Shown: one piece after another, positions 55,601 to 63,906 of the stretch
Position numbering within the stretch: the stretch's first letter is position 1
Layout: the number at the start of each line of letters is the position of its first letter
Assembly (NCBI GenBank): GCA_035222895.1
Contig: JAVYIG010000604.1
Coordinates: 62,001-126,000 of the forward strand
Direction of reading: 5' to 3'
DNA length: 64,000 nt
Source: Strongylocentrotus droebachiensis
Taxonomy: Eukaryota; Echinodermata; Echinoidea; Camarodonta; Strongylocentrotidae
Notes under the pieces: generated by a model
The model's input: the letters and a program-made list of their open reading frames with translations, nothing else
What the model was told of the DNA's origin: nothing
Databases searched by the model: none
Made by a program: the position numbers and the translations under genes

Positions 55601-58600
55601 CCGAAAATACTGCGGCCTTTACGCCGGCAAATACGGTACTAAAAACTTGGTCATAGATATTTAGTAAAAACCTATAAAAAAGTTTTTGGATGGAAGTCCT
55701 AGATCTAGGAGTCACAGGATGGGTTATTTGTACACTGTATGTTTTATTATGTGGACTTGAAGATGTTACAAGTAATATGTTCAGGAGCTCTTATTAGCTA
55801 CCCTCTATTAAGGGCCGGTACACTGTAGAAAGGAATCACTTCATGTTTGTACTTCCCTGTCCAGAAGGGCAAGAGCTACCTCTGTGAACAAGTGGCGGGT
55901 TCAAAGAGTGATTGATATCTGGGAGAAGGAACAACCGAAAAACTTAAGAATTGCCACAAAGAAATTCATTTTATAGTTAATTCAGAGCTTTTTACAGCAA
56001 CAACAAATGGACTGATCTGTGTATTAGTTCAACCTAGAGATTGTGTGAAAGCAACCCCAAGTAGATTGAATTATCCTTTTTATGGCTTCCTGAACTTCAA
56101 GGTCAACTTGACTCACACCCTTGCCAACAGTTAGTATCCAATGCCCCGGTTTCATTGTGGGTTGTGTTCATGCCAAGCGCATACAAAGATTTGTATCACT
56201 AGTGTAATGTTTTGTTTTTGCCAATCATAGCTAGTATATCCCACGTGTAGATAAGGTCATGCATCTTATTACTTCATTGACCGGTGTATTAGACGTCATT
56301 ATCCTCAAATATTTTCTGCTTTGTACACCTTAACTGGTCAAGTGTTCAAGGGTGGTCTTAAAGACAGGTTTGAACAATTTTGGAAGCAGACAGTTGAAAC
56401 AGAAGGTTTCTTACAGATTTGCACTACAATTATGTCAGGTATTATTATGCAGTTGTCTTGAAGGATGTTGTCTTTTTAATTTCATTTGTCTTTCATTTAG
56501 CATGATGTGCTTATAGCTCTGTATTTTCCTTTGTCAAAAAAAAAATACAGATGATGAATATTGAATAAAGAAATAGAAAAAGATATAAAAAGCCTTAACC
56601 AAAGACCAAGGTGACAAACTCCATTCCTCCACATTCATGTCAAACTGACAGATAATCCCTGTACAAGATGTGCCCCCCCCCCCAAAAAAAAAAACCATGA
56701 CCTAGTGTTCTAGTTACCCAATTGCTGGGCAATGACTAACTGTGTCAGAACAGCCACTGCGCTCTGCTGAGGCCAAATGAGTCTTGGCAAGTATGTAAAG
56801 AGGTAGAAGGGTATTCCCCCCTTCTTAGCCATGTGAGTTACACACTTACCCTATGGACCACTCACTGCTGAGGTGCACCAGCTGGTCGGCCCTCACCCTA
56901 TGCCAATCCCATTGCAACTCACAAGGACTTAAAGTTCTTGTCCCTTGGTGGGTAGTCTTGGAAGGCAGACCTTGAACCTTTGATAGTTTAGAGGTAACAT
57001 GTGTGAGATGAGATCAACAAACTGAAGCCAAGCAATGTGTACAAAAGAATTGAATGTGGCAAAGTCATTTGATTTACTTGACTCGTGCAGAGGTTGTAGA
57101 TTATAAACCTTGCATGGGACATTTGTTCTTAGTCCATGCAGTTTATCTAGTTGCCACTCTTGACCCAGGTGCAGTGAATAGGTACCTGGTAGGACTTGAA
57201 AAGCCTTTTATCTGTGCTGATGATTGCTAGTAAAGGTACAGTTCAGCAATAGATTCCCAAGCATTATAGAAACACATAAGACACATGTGATATGGACAAT
57301 AAAAGAGCAGCGTCTTGTTTCTTTTGAAGTTCTCTTTATCGGCATTGCCTGAATGATCAGACTACACTTTCACACTTTGTGCATACGTGTACATGTATCA
57401 TTGCCACCAGAGGAAATGTCATCTCTCTCTGTGTGTCCTGCTTTGTCTTCCATTAATGGTGAATCAGTTCCCGTCGTCAAATGTCATTTCTGGTGTGTGC
57501 TAAGAATTCCTGGCAGAATCAGGCAATGTTTGCCTGTTCTGTTGTGACTCGCTCACCTGAATGATTGGCCCATCCTCCATCATGGTTAGCCAGCTCCACC
57601 CTTGATATCCAATAGCGCCCTAACTTCTAAAAGTTTCTCAATGACCAATCATAATTCCCATTGCTTCATAACAGATCTGGGATTGTAACTTTGTGATTAC
57701 ATGGAGGACTTGAGATGGATTAAGTTTTGAAATAGCAATTACATGTATTTTCTTAGACTAGAACCAATTCCTTGAGTTGGTGCCTTATGTCAAATCCTAA
57801 TTGGAAATTGGACTTCACGTCCTCGTTCTCCAGTATCTTGGAAGGGCCTTAAAGTCCTAGTCCTCCTAGATGTTGATCTTAAAGCCCCACTGTACTACTT
57901 ATAGCTACTTGCGCCCTCTATATTGCAAACATTGCCTAATCGGTGCCTGTTGGTCCTCCATGATCCACTTTCTCTTATGTTAATTGAGAGCTGACTTGAT
58001 GAGATAACCACCTGTCAGTGACCTTGCAGGGAGGTCTTATCCCCCTGGCCAAACTAGTACAGATGGGCGTTAAAGCATATTATCTGTCAGGTAAAGTGAT
58101 CATAATCAAAGTTCATTTGTTAATGGCCAGAAGGTCATTAACTCTGTATTATAGTATTATAAGTTAATGCCCTCCCGGCTCCAAACAGACAATTTATAAA
58201 AGAGGTAGAAATGAGAGAGATTTCCTATGTGATTACTATGCATATGTGATAACTAAACAATAACTATTCTATTACAGAATGCAAATCTATAATTAGCTCC
58301 TGTATAGTTGAATTTTATTGAGTTTTTACAATCTGTTTTTGTAATACCATCAGCCAGATGTAAGGAAACTTTATCTTTTTCAGGATTTCCTTTGTAAAAT
58401 TAGCATAGTAGTGTAATTTTGTATTCATAATTTCTTCTACATGTATATCTGAAAAGGTTAGTAACATATTGACTCCATAGTTTTATTTTCTCCATTTGCA
58501 GGCCTTTCCAGTGAAAGCTGTAAACAGCAATGACATATTCCTACCATCAACAAGGTGAGACTCTAACCTTTTCATATTCCTACCATCAACAAGGTGAGAC

Positions 58601-61600
58601 TCTAACCTTTTCAGCATTTTCTAATCCATCACGTGTATACATTTTGTTACGATCCAAAAATTAAAGATAAGAATCGCACAAAAGAATATATTTATGTTTT
58701 CTTTATTATACTATATGATAATAATAATCTTTTAAAGTCCACTCCAAATTTTATTAAGTTAAACCGAAAATGGAAATTCTTTTTGCCCAATTGATCGTGA
58801 GCCCGGCAGCCACTGAGCAGCGCCAGATCGACGTTGCTCTATCCCTTATTGTTGAACACCAAACAAGGTAGCAGCAACTCCCGTCTTTTAACGTCTTTTG
58901 GTATGACGCGGCCGGGGTTCGAACCCACGACCTCCCGGTTGTGAGGCGGACGCTCTACTGACTGAGCCAACACACTGGTATAACAGCAGTTATACAAAAG
59001 AAACTGAATTATTCATCAACAGTACAGATAAAACTATGTAAGGATACTGCAAAATATATGTTCGATCCAAAATAATAACGTCCCAAGTCCAAACTGTTCC
59101 AAAGTAACTTTTCTTGGAGGGTAAATGTTATATTAAAGATCGGATATCATCCAAATTATTACTTCCAAGTCTCAAACGAGTTTGCTGGCTTTATTGTTGT
59201 CTTGAAGTTTCCGGTAGGGTTAGCTAGACAAGATCCACAGATGCAGAAGGTAGAATCAATGTAGATTCAAGTTAGTAATATCCCAAGTGATCATGATAGA
59301 AGTACTGTTTATGAAGATGTCTAACCCAAAGCTGATGTATTCAAATACTGATATCATGTAGGTTAAACTAGAAGAGGAGCATTCTAACTGTACATGTAGC
59401 AGTCCAGTTTAACTTCCAATGATGATGGACGAGCTATTTCAGATATTAACTAGATGGAACTTCGACTGCGCGCAGTCGAAAATGATGCCTCCGTCATAGA
59501 GCAATTTTACAAACCAAAACAGAAGAAATTTTTCAAATTCAAGTTCAATTGTAATCCATTAACAGGTTCTCAGAATATCGTGATTACAAGCAATTTCTCA
59601 TATACATATATGACCCTTTGATCTTTGACCTTATGACCCTAAAATCTACTCAGTTCATTGGCTCTGCAAGATGTCCTGAGTTAAATAGTAATCCATCTGT
59701 CAGTTCTAATGAGAATGCGTTCACAAGCTTTTTTTTGCATACATAATGAGCCCTGTGACCTTTGACCTTATGAACCAAGAATCTACTCGGTTCAATGGCA
59801 CTGCAAGTTCCATAAATGATCTAAGTTTGGCAGGAGTCTATCAATCTGTTCTAATGATAATACGATCACAAGCTATTTTTGCATACATAATGAACCGCAT
59901 GACCTTTGACCTTGACCTCATGACCCCAAAATCTAATCAGTTCATCAGCTCTGCAAGTAACATACATGACCTAAGTTTGGCTGGGATCCATCAATTGGTT
60001 CTTGAGCTGTTTTTGCATACATAATGAGCCCTGTGACATTTGACCTTTGATCTAATCAGTTCATTGGCTCTGCAGGATACATACATGACCAAAGTTTGGC
60101 AGGAATCCATCGATCGGTTCTTTAGATAACGCGATCACAAGCTGTTTTTGCATACATAATAAGCCCTTTGACCTTTGACCTCGTGACCCCAAAATCTAAT
60201 CAGTTCATCGGCTTTGCAAGATACATACATGACCAAAGTTTGGCAGGATTCCATCAATCGTTTCTTCAGATAACGCGATCACGAGAACGGGACGTACGTA
60301 CGGACGAACGGACAACCCGAAAACATAATGCCTCCGGCTACTTCGTAACGGAGGCATAAAAATGTTGACCTCAATCCAGTTAAAAAGACTTCTTTCCATC
60401 TCTTCTCTTCTCTTCTCTTCTCTTCTCTTCTCTTCTCCTCTCCTCTCCTCTCCTCTCCTCTCCTCTCCTCTCCTCTCCTCTCCTCTCCTCTCCTCTCCTC
60501 TCCTCTCCTCTCTTCCTTTCTTTTCTTTTCTTTTCTCTTCTCCTCTCTCCTTTTCTCTCCCTGTCTCTTTCTCGAAATCTCATTTCTATGAAAATGTTGC
60601 TCTCTATCACTCTTCGTTCTCCCTCACCCCCTCCTTCTTCTTCTCTCTCTCTGTCTCTCTCTCCCTCTCCCTCTTCTTCTCTCTCTTCTCCCCCCCCCCC
60701 CTCTCTCTCTGAATCTGTATTTTTCTATTATATCTTAGAGATCATGTAATTAAAATCTGCATTGTTTGTATTATTTCCAGTCATTCAGAAACATCAACAA
60801 AAGTAGAAGGTGTGAAACCAGATGGACCTCAGGAAGGCTTCAATGGAAGCAAGAATGTAAGTTTCTGCCCAAATAACCCAAGTCTGAACCCTGTATTTCT
60901 TACAAAATAAGCTCAGGCCTATTGTTATGCCACTGCTCACTGGACGATCCTCCTGTGATCCGATTTTTTGAAGAAAGGGAAATTATATTGGAACTAAAAA
61001 TCTTAGCAAACATTGATAAGAATACTAACAACCAAAATGTTAGTGCATCTAAGCATTCTAGTCAGAATAAAAGCTGAATCAGCTTCCAATCGTTCTTCTA
61101 ATCTGACACCACTACAATTCAGAGCAAATTTAGCGTTCCATCTTCCAAGGAAGCTTGAAATCTATTGAAATTTAAATCTTCATTTTATTCATCATTCAAA
61201 TGTTATTCCAAATTATTCAAAAACTATTCCAAAACCTGATTGTTTATTGATCGTATAGTTTGTGGTGGGCTTTACTTTGCAAGTATCAAATGCATCATCA
61301 TTTTGCGCTGATCTTAATGCTATGTTAACAATTTTCTTTCCTTATTACTCTCAATATTTCCCCTTTATTCTGTCTTTCTAGGGCGGAAGGCAGCAGTGGT
61401 TAGACTCAACGTTAGCCTCCAGAAGAAAAAAGCTCTACAATCACTTTGATGATTTGCAGTCTTGTTACTTTTCTATCAGGCAGTCAGAGCTGACACCATG
61501 TAAGTCTAATCAACTCGCATAGGCCCGAGCAATTTGAAGAAAGTAATGAAATAGTTTATATATGCCATGTTATATAGTGATGACAGTCGATGTCAGAAGT

Positions 61601-63906
61601 CAAAGGTTACAGGAATGTAAATAATTTTTTTGCCATGACATCTTGAAACCATTTAAGGATTTATTTTAAAAAATCTAGAATTAGCTCAAGTATGTGTAAG
61701 TGTGTAAAGATAAACTGATCAGATTTTGACCGCAAGAGGTCACAATTCAAGAAACATAAAGAAATTAAAAACAGAAAACATCTTATTTCTACAATAACAT
61801 CAGAAATAATATTGACCGAACTTGGCTTAAGTATGAGGATGATGAGAATTACTGAAAATGAGTTGGTGTGTATGAGATAAAAGGTCACAAGATCACTGAC
61901 TAATTGAACATAGAGGCTATGCAGCCACATTCATGTAGTTATATTACTTATATTTTTGTTTTGTGTGTTATTTTTCATTCCTTAATATTTCATGCTCCAA
62001 CGTTCAATATAAAAAAGTATATGAACCAACAAATTAAAGAATTTCAAGAGTCTTGTTATATTTGAACCTCGGCCTGCAGCCTCAGTAAAATATAATGGCA
62101 AAAGGAAACTTCTAAATTTGGAGGTGAAAGTTTGTTATATTGAGCAATGAGATGCATGCACTATTTGTTATATAAACTTAAGGATATTTGCGATCTCATG
62201 CCTGGCTTTTTTAGAGTCAGGCCCCCTCAGTATCAAATGCGGGCAGCTAAGACAATGCAAACAATATTGCACACTCGTGTAGATACAAAAGATTGTTTAG
62301 TGTCACATGACAGCCAATCATATACTCACTACTCACTACCCTATTTTATATGTGTACTTATTTTTTTCAGGTGAATTAAGATCATCAGAGATGTTAGATT
62401 CGTTTTCAGAGAACCTTTCCAAGTTTACCAAGTTCAGTTCAATGAGACCGCTAGCCACCCTTAGCTATGCGGACCCATACAATGGCCAGTCAAGTATAGT
62501 CTCAAGGTAGGTGCTCAAAGTATTGCGAGGCAAGCTTAAGAGATGGAAAGTTTTAATCTTTAACGAACCTTTCATACATGAATATACACTCATTACTGCA
62601 TGAAGATGAAAAAATGTCTCTTAAAGCCCCACTGTACTACTTAGCTACTTACACCCTCTATATAGCAAACAATGCCTAAGCGGTGCCTGTTGGTCCCCCA
62701 TGATACTCTTTTTCTTATGTTAATTGAGAGCTGAGTTGATGAGATAGCCACCTGTCAATGCAGGGAGGTCTAATCCCTCCTGGCCAAACTAGTGCAGATA
62801 GGCTTTAAGGCTATCATAATATTAATTTTTTTCTTTGTAACTCTTAATTAATTTTTGATGGAATTAGTTCCTTTTTTCTCTCATGCATTAAATTGGACGA
62901 TAATATCCTCAAGGCCATTAGCAACCCTCCACTACACTGACTCTTACATTGGCCATCATTGCTGTTTCTCGATAGGTGCTTATAAATGAACTTGGTATCA
63001 ATTCATTGTTGTGTATTGAAGGATATGATAAGCTGAAAGGAATCCCTCACTTCGCAAACCATGAGCCTTGTTTGTACATGATATGGTAATCCTTCTCAAA
63101 AGAATTACAGCAGTAAAATCAAACTGTTTACAAATAGATCATGGCAAGCAGGGTAGAAAACAAAAAAGATTTGTCCAGCAAAGGCCCCTAAGCATACATT
63201 CTTATCACTGTGTTACAGTATAAGATACGGACATTCATAGTATAGCAAACTTGCATCATTTATTTTGCTTCTGCAGTTTTGTTCAGTGGTATACCAATGA
63301 TTTTTGTTGGTTTACCTTGTTATGTGTGAAAAAGGCTTCCCACAACCAATCCAGTATTGGCTCACGATATTATATGGGAAAGGAATTTTAGTCTACTTTT
63401 CATGATCAATTTTCATTTATTGGAGTATTTGGAAAGCTAGATGTACTCTTTATTTTATGCTTCCCCGTCAAGTGCTGTGTGAGAAGCCTTATATTTTCAT
63501 GTACACAATAATGTTGACATTGAATGAGAAAAAAATTATAATAATGCATACAATTAACCAAACCCTCCTATATGAGTATGGTATACTGTATTCTCCAAGG
63601 GTTTAGGTAATAACTGAGGATGAAGTGCCTTTTCAAAATCTCTGACTAACTGACTTGGTCTCAAATCTCTTTATCCCATTTCCAAGAACTAATGTTTATC
63701 CATCCAGCTGGCTCAGCCTCCATTCACATCCTTCTTTTGTTCTTCTTTGATTTGAATTACAGTATAGAGTTTGACAAGGATAATGACTTCTTTGCAATAG
63801 CTGGTGTGACTAAGAAGATCAAGGTGTTTGAATACGGGACAGTCATCATGGATGCTGTAGATATACATTACCCAGTCCATGAGATGGCCTGTAATTCAAA
63901 GATTAG
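35681..63906 (+). CDS. COP1: COP1 (RFWD2) E3 ubiquitin ligase, N-terminal 12 coding exons; continues past the window
   Basis: COP1 is the RING-coiled coil-WD40 E3 ligase that, alone or as substrate adaptor with DET1-CUL4-DDB1, targets factors such as JUN, ETS and p53-type substrates in nucleus and cytosol. Twelve exons splice in consistent phase to 393 residues plus two bases. A 45-residue leader is followed by a C3HC4 RING (Cys46, Cys49, Cys61, His63, Cys66, Cys69, Cys80, Cys83), [18 protein letters not shown], a coiled coil (about 125-220: [33 protein letters not shown]), the conserved [19 protein letters not shown] and [14 protein letters not shown] blocks, and the first WD40 blade ([20 protein letters not shown]). 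The leader is far shorter than the long Ser/Gly-rich N-terminus of vertebrate COP1. Start ATG has a good context (GCAAAATGG). Introns carry four of the transposon families seen here. Confidence 0.95.
36142..36315. mobile_element. Short TIR element with telomere-like core
   Basis: Left GGCTAACTCGGACCAG and right CTGGTCCGAGTTAGCC are inverse; inner arms AAAACGGTCA and TGACCGTTTT also pair. The core reads CCCTAACTCTAACCCTAACC, i.e. degenerate CCCTAA units. About 174 bp. An extra CCCCTGGTCCGAGTTGT copy sits in the right arm. Confidence 0.75.
38099..38172 (-). mobile_element. Partial TIR element family M6
   Basis: GTATTTGCTGGCGTAAAGGC followed by GCAGTATTTTCGGGAGAGAA and AAAAAGTCTGGGTGCGGCC is the reverse of the right end of the elements at 47445 and 54585. 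Only this terminus is present. Confidence 0.7.
39095..39243 (+). repeat. CT-rich imperfect microsatellite
   Basis: TCTCTCTTTC-type units over about 150 bp; Ser/Leu/Phe-rich open frames here are artefacts. Confidence 0.9.
40389..40916. mobile_element. hAT-like TIR element
   Basis: Ends AAGGCTGTGCA and (inverse) AAGGCTGCGAC. Subterminal regions contain many GGTACCCGAGTAC, CGAATATTCGG and TACCCGAAT words pairing between the two sides. The flanks TACATACT and TACATGTA agree at 5 to 6 of 8 positions, weak support for an 8-bp duplication. The interior does not encode a recognisable transposase. Confidence 0.55.
42373..42424 (+). repeat. Perfect 26-bp tandem duplication
   Basis: The unit beginning TGCTTTAGGCTACATTATGC occurs twice in direct succession, without change. 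Confidence 0.95.
43258..43503. mobile_element. MITE family M7 (ACATGTTTAGCGTCC ends)
   Basis: ACATGTTTAGCGTCC at the left, GGACGCTAAACATGT at the right. The inner arms GGGGGCCGCCTCCTATTTTT and AGGGCCTCCTCCCTATTTTT are similar in direct orientation. 246 bp, no coding content. Confidence 0.8.
43576..43612 (+). repeat. (TC)n microsatellite
   Basis: Uninterrupted CT run of about 17 units. Confidence 0.95.
43972..44484 (+). mobile_element. TTAA MITE family M2, copy 3
   Basis: TTAAAGGTAATACAAAGTTT at the left and CCAAAACTTTGTATTACCTTTAA at the right: a 23-bp perfect inverse inside TTAA. Best preserved of the three copies, 513 bp. Confidence 0.88.
44890..46285. mobile_element. Large foldback transposon-like element
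   Basis: GGGTCATTCCATGTCAAATC at the left and GATTTGACATGGAATGACCC at the right. Inversion continues inward for more than 300 bp (CTTAGTGTACTTGTTGAGTG; TTTGGGAGATAC; AAGGGTTAACAGGATGTATG) to a centre of C-rich GAGGACAATTACCCCC units on the left and their G-rich inverse on the right. The right arm carries about 290 bp (about 45826-46115) absent from the left. TAAT flanks both sides. Confidence 0.85.
45228..45660. repeat. C-rich / G-rich minisatellite core of the foldback
   Basis: Irregular units like GGACAATTACCCCCC on the left switch to GGGGGGTAATTGTCC on the right of about 45450, so even the core is palindromic. Contains G- and C-runs of 8 to 14. Confidence 0.85.
46427..46486 (+). CDS. COP1: COP1 exon 2 (RING, first half)
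   Basis: Acceptor TATCTCTTTCAG, donor TCTG|GTAAGA. Encodes [19 protein letters not shown] with four of the eight zinc ligands plus two split cysteines. Confidence 0.95.
46487..47109. other. COP1: COP1 intron 2
   Basis: 623 bp; T and G runs near 46960-46979; nothing else recognised. Confidence 0.7.
47110..47207 (+). CDS. COP1: COP1 exon 3 (RING, second half)
   Basis: Acceptor CCCCCTTTTTTTAG, donor [29 protein letters not shown] completes the C3HC4 ring. Confidence 0.95.
47445..48076 (+). mobile_element. TIR element family M6, copy 1
   Basis: Left TACCGTATTTGCCAGCGATA, right CTTTACGCCGGCAAATACGTTA. The left inner GCCGCA(T)AGGCC..ACCCCC and right GCCGCACCCCGACTTTTTG are conserved with 54585-55638. 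TA on both sides suits a Tc1/mariner-type target. About 630 bp, no transposase. Confidence 0.78.
48530..48905 (+). repeat. ~150-bp tandem repeat related to 1262-1905, interrupted
   Basis: Two units with CTAGGTCAAAGGTCACAGAG and AGTAGGTCAAAGGTCACAGA, i.e. DR1 motifs, plus GAGATATGAGGCTCAAACTT. An (ATA)n-TATAGCGCATTTC segment of about 75 bp sits between them at 48650-48725. Confidence 0.7.
49040..49104 (+). CDS. COP1: COP1 exon 4
   Basis: Acceptor TATTTGTCTAG, donor [29 protein letters not shown], the conserved helix after the RING. Confidence 0.93.
49105..50199. other. COP1: COP1 intron 4
   Basis: AT-rich; contains the MITE at 49821-50121. Confidence 0.65.
49821..50121. mobile_element. MITE family M8 with ~85-bp inverted repeats
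   Basis: Left arm AAGGATGGTATTCTCGAAAG, TTAGTCCATGGTTTAATCCA, TGCCAAGTGTCTATATGAAT; the right arm is the inverse, ending GAATACCACCCTAA. A loop of about 120 bp is very AT-rich (TAATATAATTATGTTATTAT). Arms match at roughly nine of ten positions. Confidence 0.85.
50200..50319 (+). CDS. COP1: COP1 exon 5 (coiled coil)
   Basis: Acceptor is a tandem CAGCAG, so use of the second AG (start 50203) would drop one Gln. Donor AAATG|GTATGG. Encodes [20 protein letters not shown]. Confidence 0.93.
50320..51885. other. COP1: COP1 intron 5
   Basis: AT-rich 5' half without recognised features, then the TA-flanked element at 51020-51730. Confidence 0.65.
51020..51730. mobile_element. TA-flanked TIR element M9 with internal duplication
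   Basis: TAGGGACTTTTCGATTTGCC at the left and its inverse ending CGAATCGAAAAGTCCCTA at the right; inverse arms of about 57 bp (GTGGACTGCGACGTA shared). The interior contains a ~135-bp unit twice (about 51336-51470 and 51471-51607: GCAGAATAATTCAT..., ATCGAATTTCGCGCTCAC). Overall GC is higher than the intron around it. Confidence 0.82.
51886..51954 (+). CDS. COP1: COP1 exon 6 (coiled coil)
   Basis: Acceptor CTCTGTCATAG, donor AGAG|GTAAGG. 23 codons, [19 protein letters not shown]. Confidence 0.93.
52260..53057 (+). mobile_element. Non-autonomous Helitron/Helentron-like element, copy C
   Basis: Only copy in plus orientation: starts TATGCCTCCGTTAGGAAGTA, has (CGTA)n, four to five ~145-bp units, and ends ACGGAGGCATCATTTTCGAC, palindrome TTCGACTGCGCGCAGTCGAA, then GTTCCATCTAG|TT. 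798 bp. No transposase. Confidence 0.8.
53565..53990 (+). repeat. Diverged ~180-bp triplicated segment
   Basis: AAGTTATGATGCACCATGTG occurs near 53570 and 53928, with a variant near 53767, each followed by CTAATGC- or ATAATA-like sequence and then a TAATAGTT / TAATAGCT block and a CT-rich tract. Ancient tandem amplification. Confidence 0.65.
54002..54106 (+). CDS. COP1: COP1 exon 7 (coiled coil)
   Basis: Acceptor TCTGTTTGTTAG, donor [29 protein letters not shown], matching the human segment around LEEDIKRVEE. Confidence 0.93.
54285..54408 (+). repeat. 62-bp tandem duplication
   Basis: CTGTAAACAGGGCGTGAT through GGGGTATTCCGGAGTGCAC occurs twice head to tail with two base differences. Confidence 0.92.
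54585..55638 (+). mobile_element. TIR element family M6, copy 2
   Basis: TACCGTATTTGCCGGCGTAA at the left and TTACGCCGGCAAATACGGTA at the right are perfect inverses. Left inner GCCGCACCCCCGCATAGGCC and poly-A run as in copy 1. It is about 420 bp longer than copy 1 because it carries the hairpin at 55109-55331 and other sequence. Confidence 0.85.
55109..55331. repeat. Near-perfect hairpin, 109-bp arms and 5-bp loop
   Basis: AACACCGATGATTGCGCGCT at the left edge and AGCGCGCAATCATCGGTGTT at the right. The arms meet at GATTTTGG-TTACT-CCAAAATC. About three mismatches over 109 pairs by eye. Lies inside TIR element M6 copy 2. Confidence 0.92.
57879..58073 (+). mobile_element. TTAA MITE family M1, copy 3
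   Basis: TTAA|AGCCCCACTGTACTACTT and AGTACAGATGGGCG|TTAA. 195 bp, closely matching 24337-24531. Confidence 0.85.
58502..58554 (+). CDS. COP1: COP1 exon 8
   Basis: Acceptor CTCCATTTGCAG, donor [27 protein letters not shown], linker. Its last 21 bases and donor are duplicated immediately downstream. Confidence 0.88.
58534..58611 (+). repeat. COP1: 39-bp tandem duplication across COP1 exon 8 donor
   Basis: CATATTCCTACCATCAACAA GGTGAGACTC... occurs as two identical head-to-tail units (58534-58572, 58573-58611). The first contains the end of exon 8 with its donor (GT at 58555); the second repeats the donor at 58594. Confidence 0.93.
58790..58980 (-). mobile_element. tRNA-derived SINE, family S-B
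   Basis: Minus strand reads TACCAGTGTGTTGGCTCAGT, an A box (TGGCTCAGTCAGTAGAGCG), an anticodon-like CCGCCTCACAACCGGGAGG stem and B box GGTTCGAACCC. The unrelated body has GGGAGTTGCTGCTACC. The tRNA-like head resembles tRNA-Val, but the acceptor stem is not paired and there is a non-tRNA tail, so it is a SINE. Different family from that at 31010. Confidence 0.78.
59450..60358 (-). mobile_element. Non-autonomous Helitron/Helentron-like element, copy D
   Basis: CTAGATGGAACTTCGACTGC at 59450 with the intact 20-bp palindrome, ATGCCTCCGTCATAGAG, about five core units (one internally deleted near 60010-60050), and ATGCCTCCGGCTACTTCG...CGGAGGCATA at the right. 909 bp. Confidence 0.8.
60394..60720 (+). 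repeat. (TCTTC)n / (TCTCC)n microsatellite and CT-rich tail
   Basis: (TCTTC) units, then about sixteen TCTCC units, then mixed CT with a C11 run. Starts about 35 bp after Helitron-like copy D. Confidence 0.95.
60781..60856 (+). CDS. COP1: COP1 exon 9
   Basis: Acceptor TTATTTCCAG, donor AAGAAT|GTAAGT. Variable linker [20 protein letters not shown]. Phases 2 in, 0 out. Confidence 0.85.
60857..61381. other. COP1: COP1 intron 9
   Basis: 525 bp; nothing recognised. Confidence 0.7.
61382..61499 (+). CDS. COP1: COP1 exon 10
   Basis: Acceptor TCTGTCTTTCTAG, donor [30 protein letters not shown], one of the most conserved COP1 segments before the propeller. Confidence 0.95.
61500..62370. other. COP1: COP1 intron 10
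   Basis: 871 bp; nothing recognised beyond AT-rich DNA. Confidence 0.7.
62371..62506 (+). CDS. COP1: COP1 exon 11
   Basis: Acceptor TTTTTTTCAG, donor [31 protein letters not shown] then [16 protein letters not shown] leading into the WD40 domain. Confidence 0.95.
62507..63762. other. COP1: COP1 intron 11
   Basis: Contains MITE M1 copy 4 (62621-62808); the rest is AT-rich without recognised features. Confidence 0.7.
62621..62808 (+). mobile_element. TTAA MITE family M1, copy 4
   Basis: TTAA|AGCCCCACTGTACTACTT and AGTGCAGATAGGCT|TTAA. 188 bp, with a small deletion in the CCTGTCA...GCAGGGAGG block relative to the others. Confidence 0.85.
63763..63906 (+). CDS. COP1: COP1 exon 12 (first WD40 blade)
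   Basis: Acceptor TTTGAATTACAG, donor [32 protein letters not shown] and [18 protein letters not shown]. Last exon in the window; the rest of the propeller lies to the right. Confidence 0.95.

Larger units (their letters stand above)
54107..58501. other. COP1: COP1 intron 7 (4.4 kb)
   Basis: Contains a 62-bp tandem duplication (54285-54408), TIR element M6 copy 2 (54585-55638) with its nested hairpin, mostly single-copy-looking DNA from 55.7 to 57.8 kb, and MITE M1 copy 3 (57879-58073). Confidence 0.65.
58612..60780. other. COP1: COP1 intron 8, remainder
   Basis: Contains a SINE (58790-58980), unassigned DNA (58981-59449), Helitron-like copy D (59450-60358) and pyrimidine microsatellites (60394-60720). 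Confidence 0.65.

Noticed and set aside
58890..58980. Functional tRNA gene (Val-like)
   Set aside because: A and B boxes are present but the acceptor stem is not paired and a SINE body follows.
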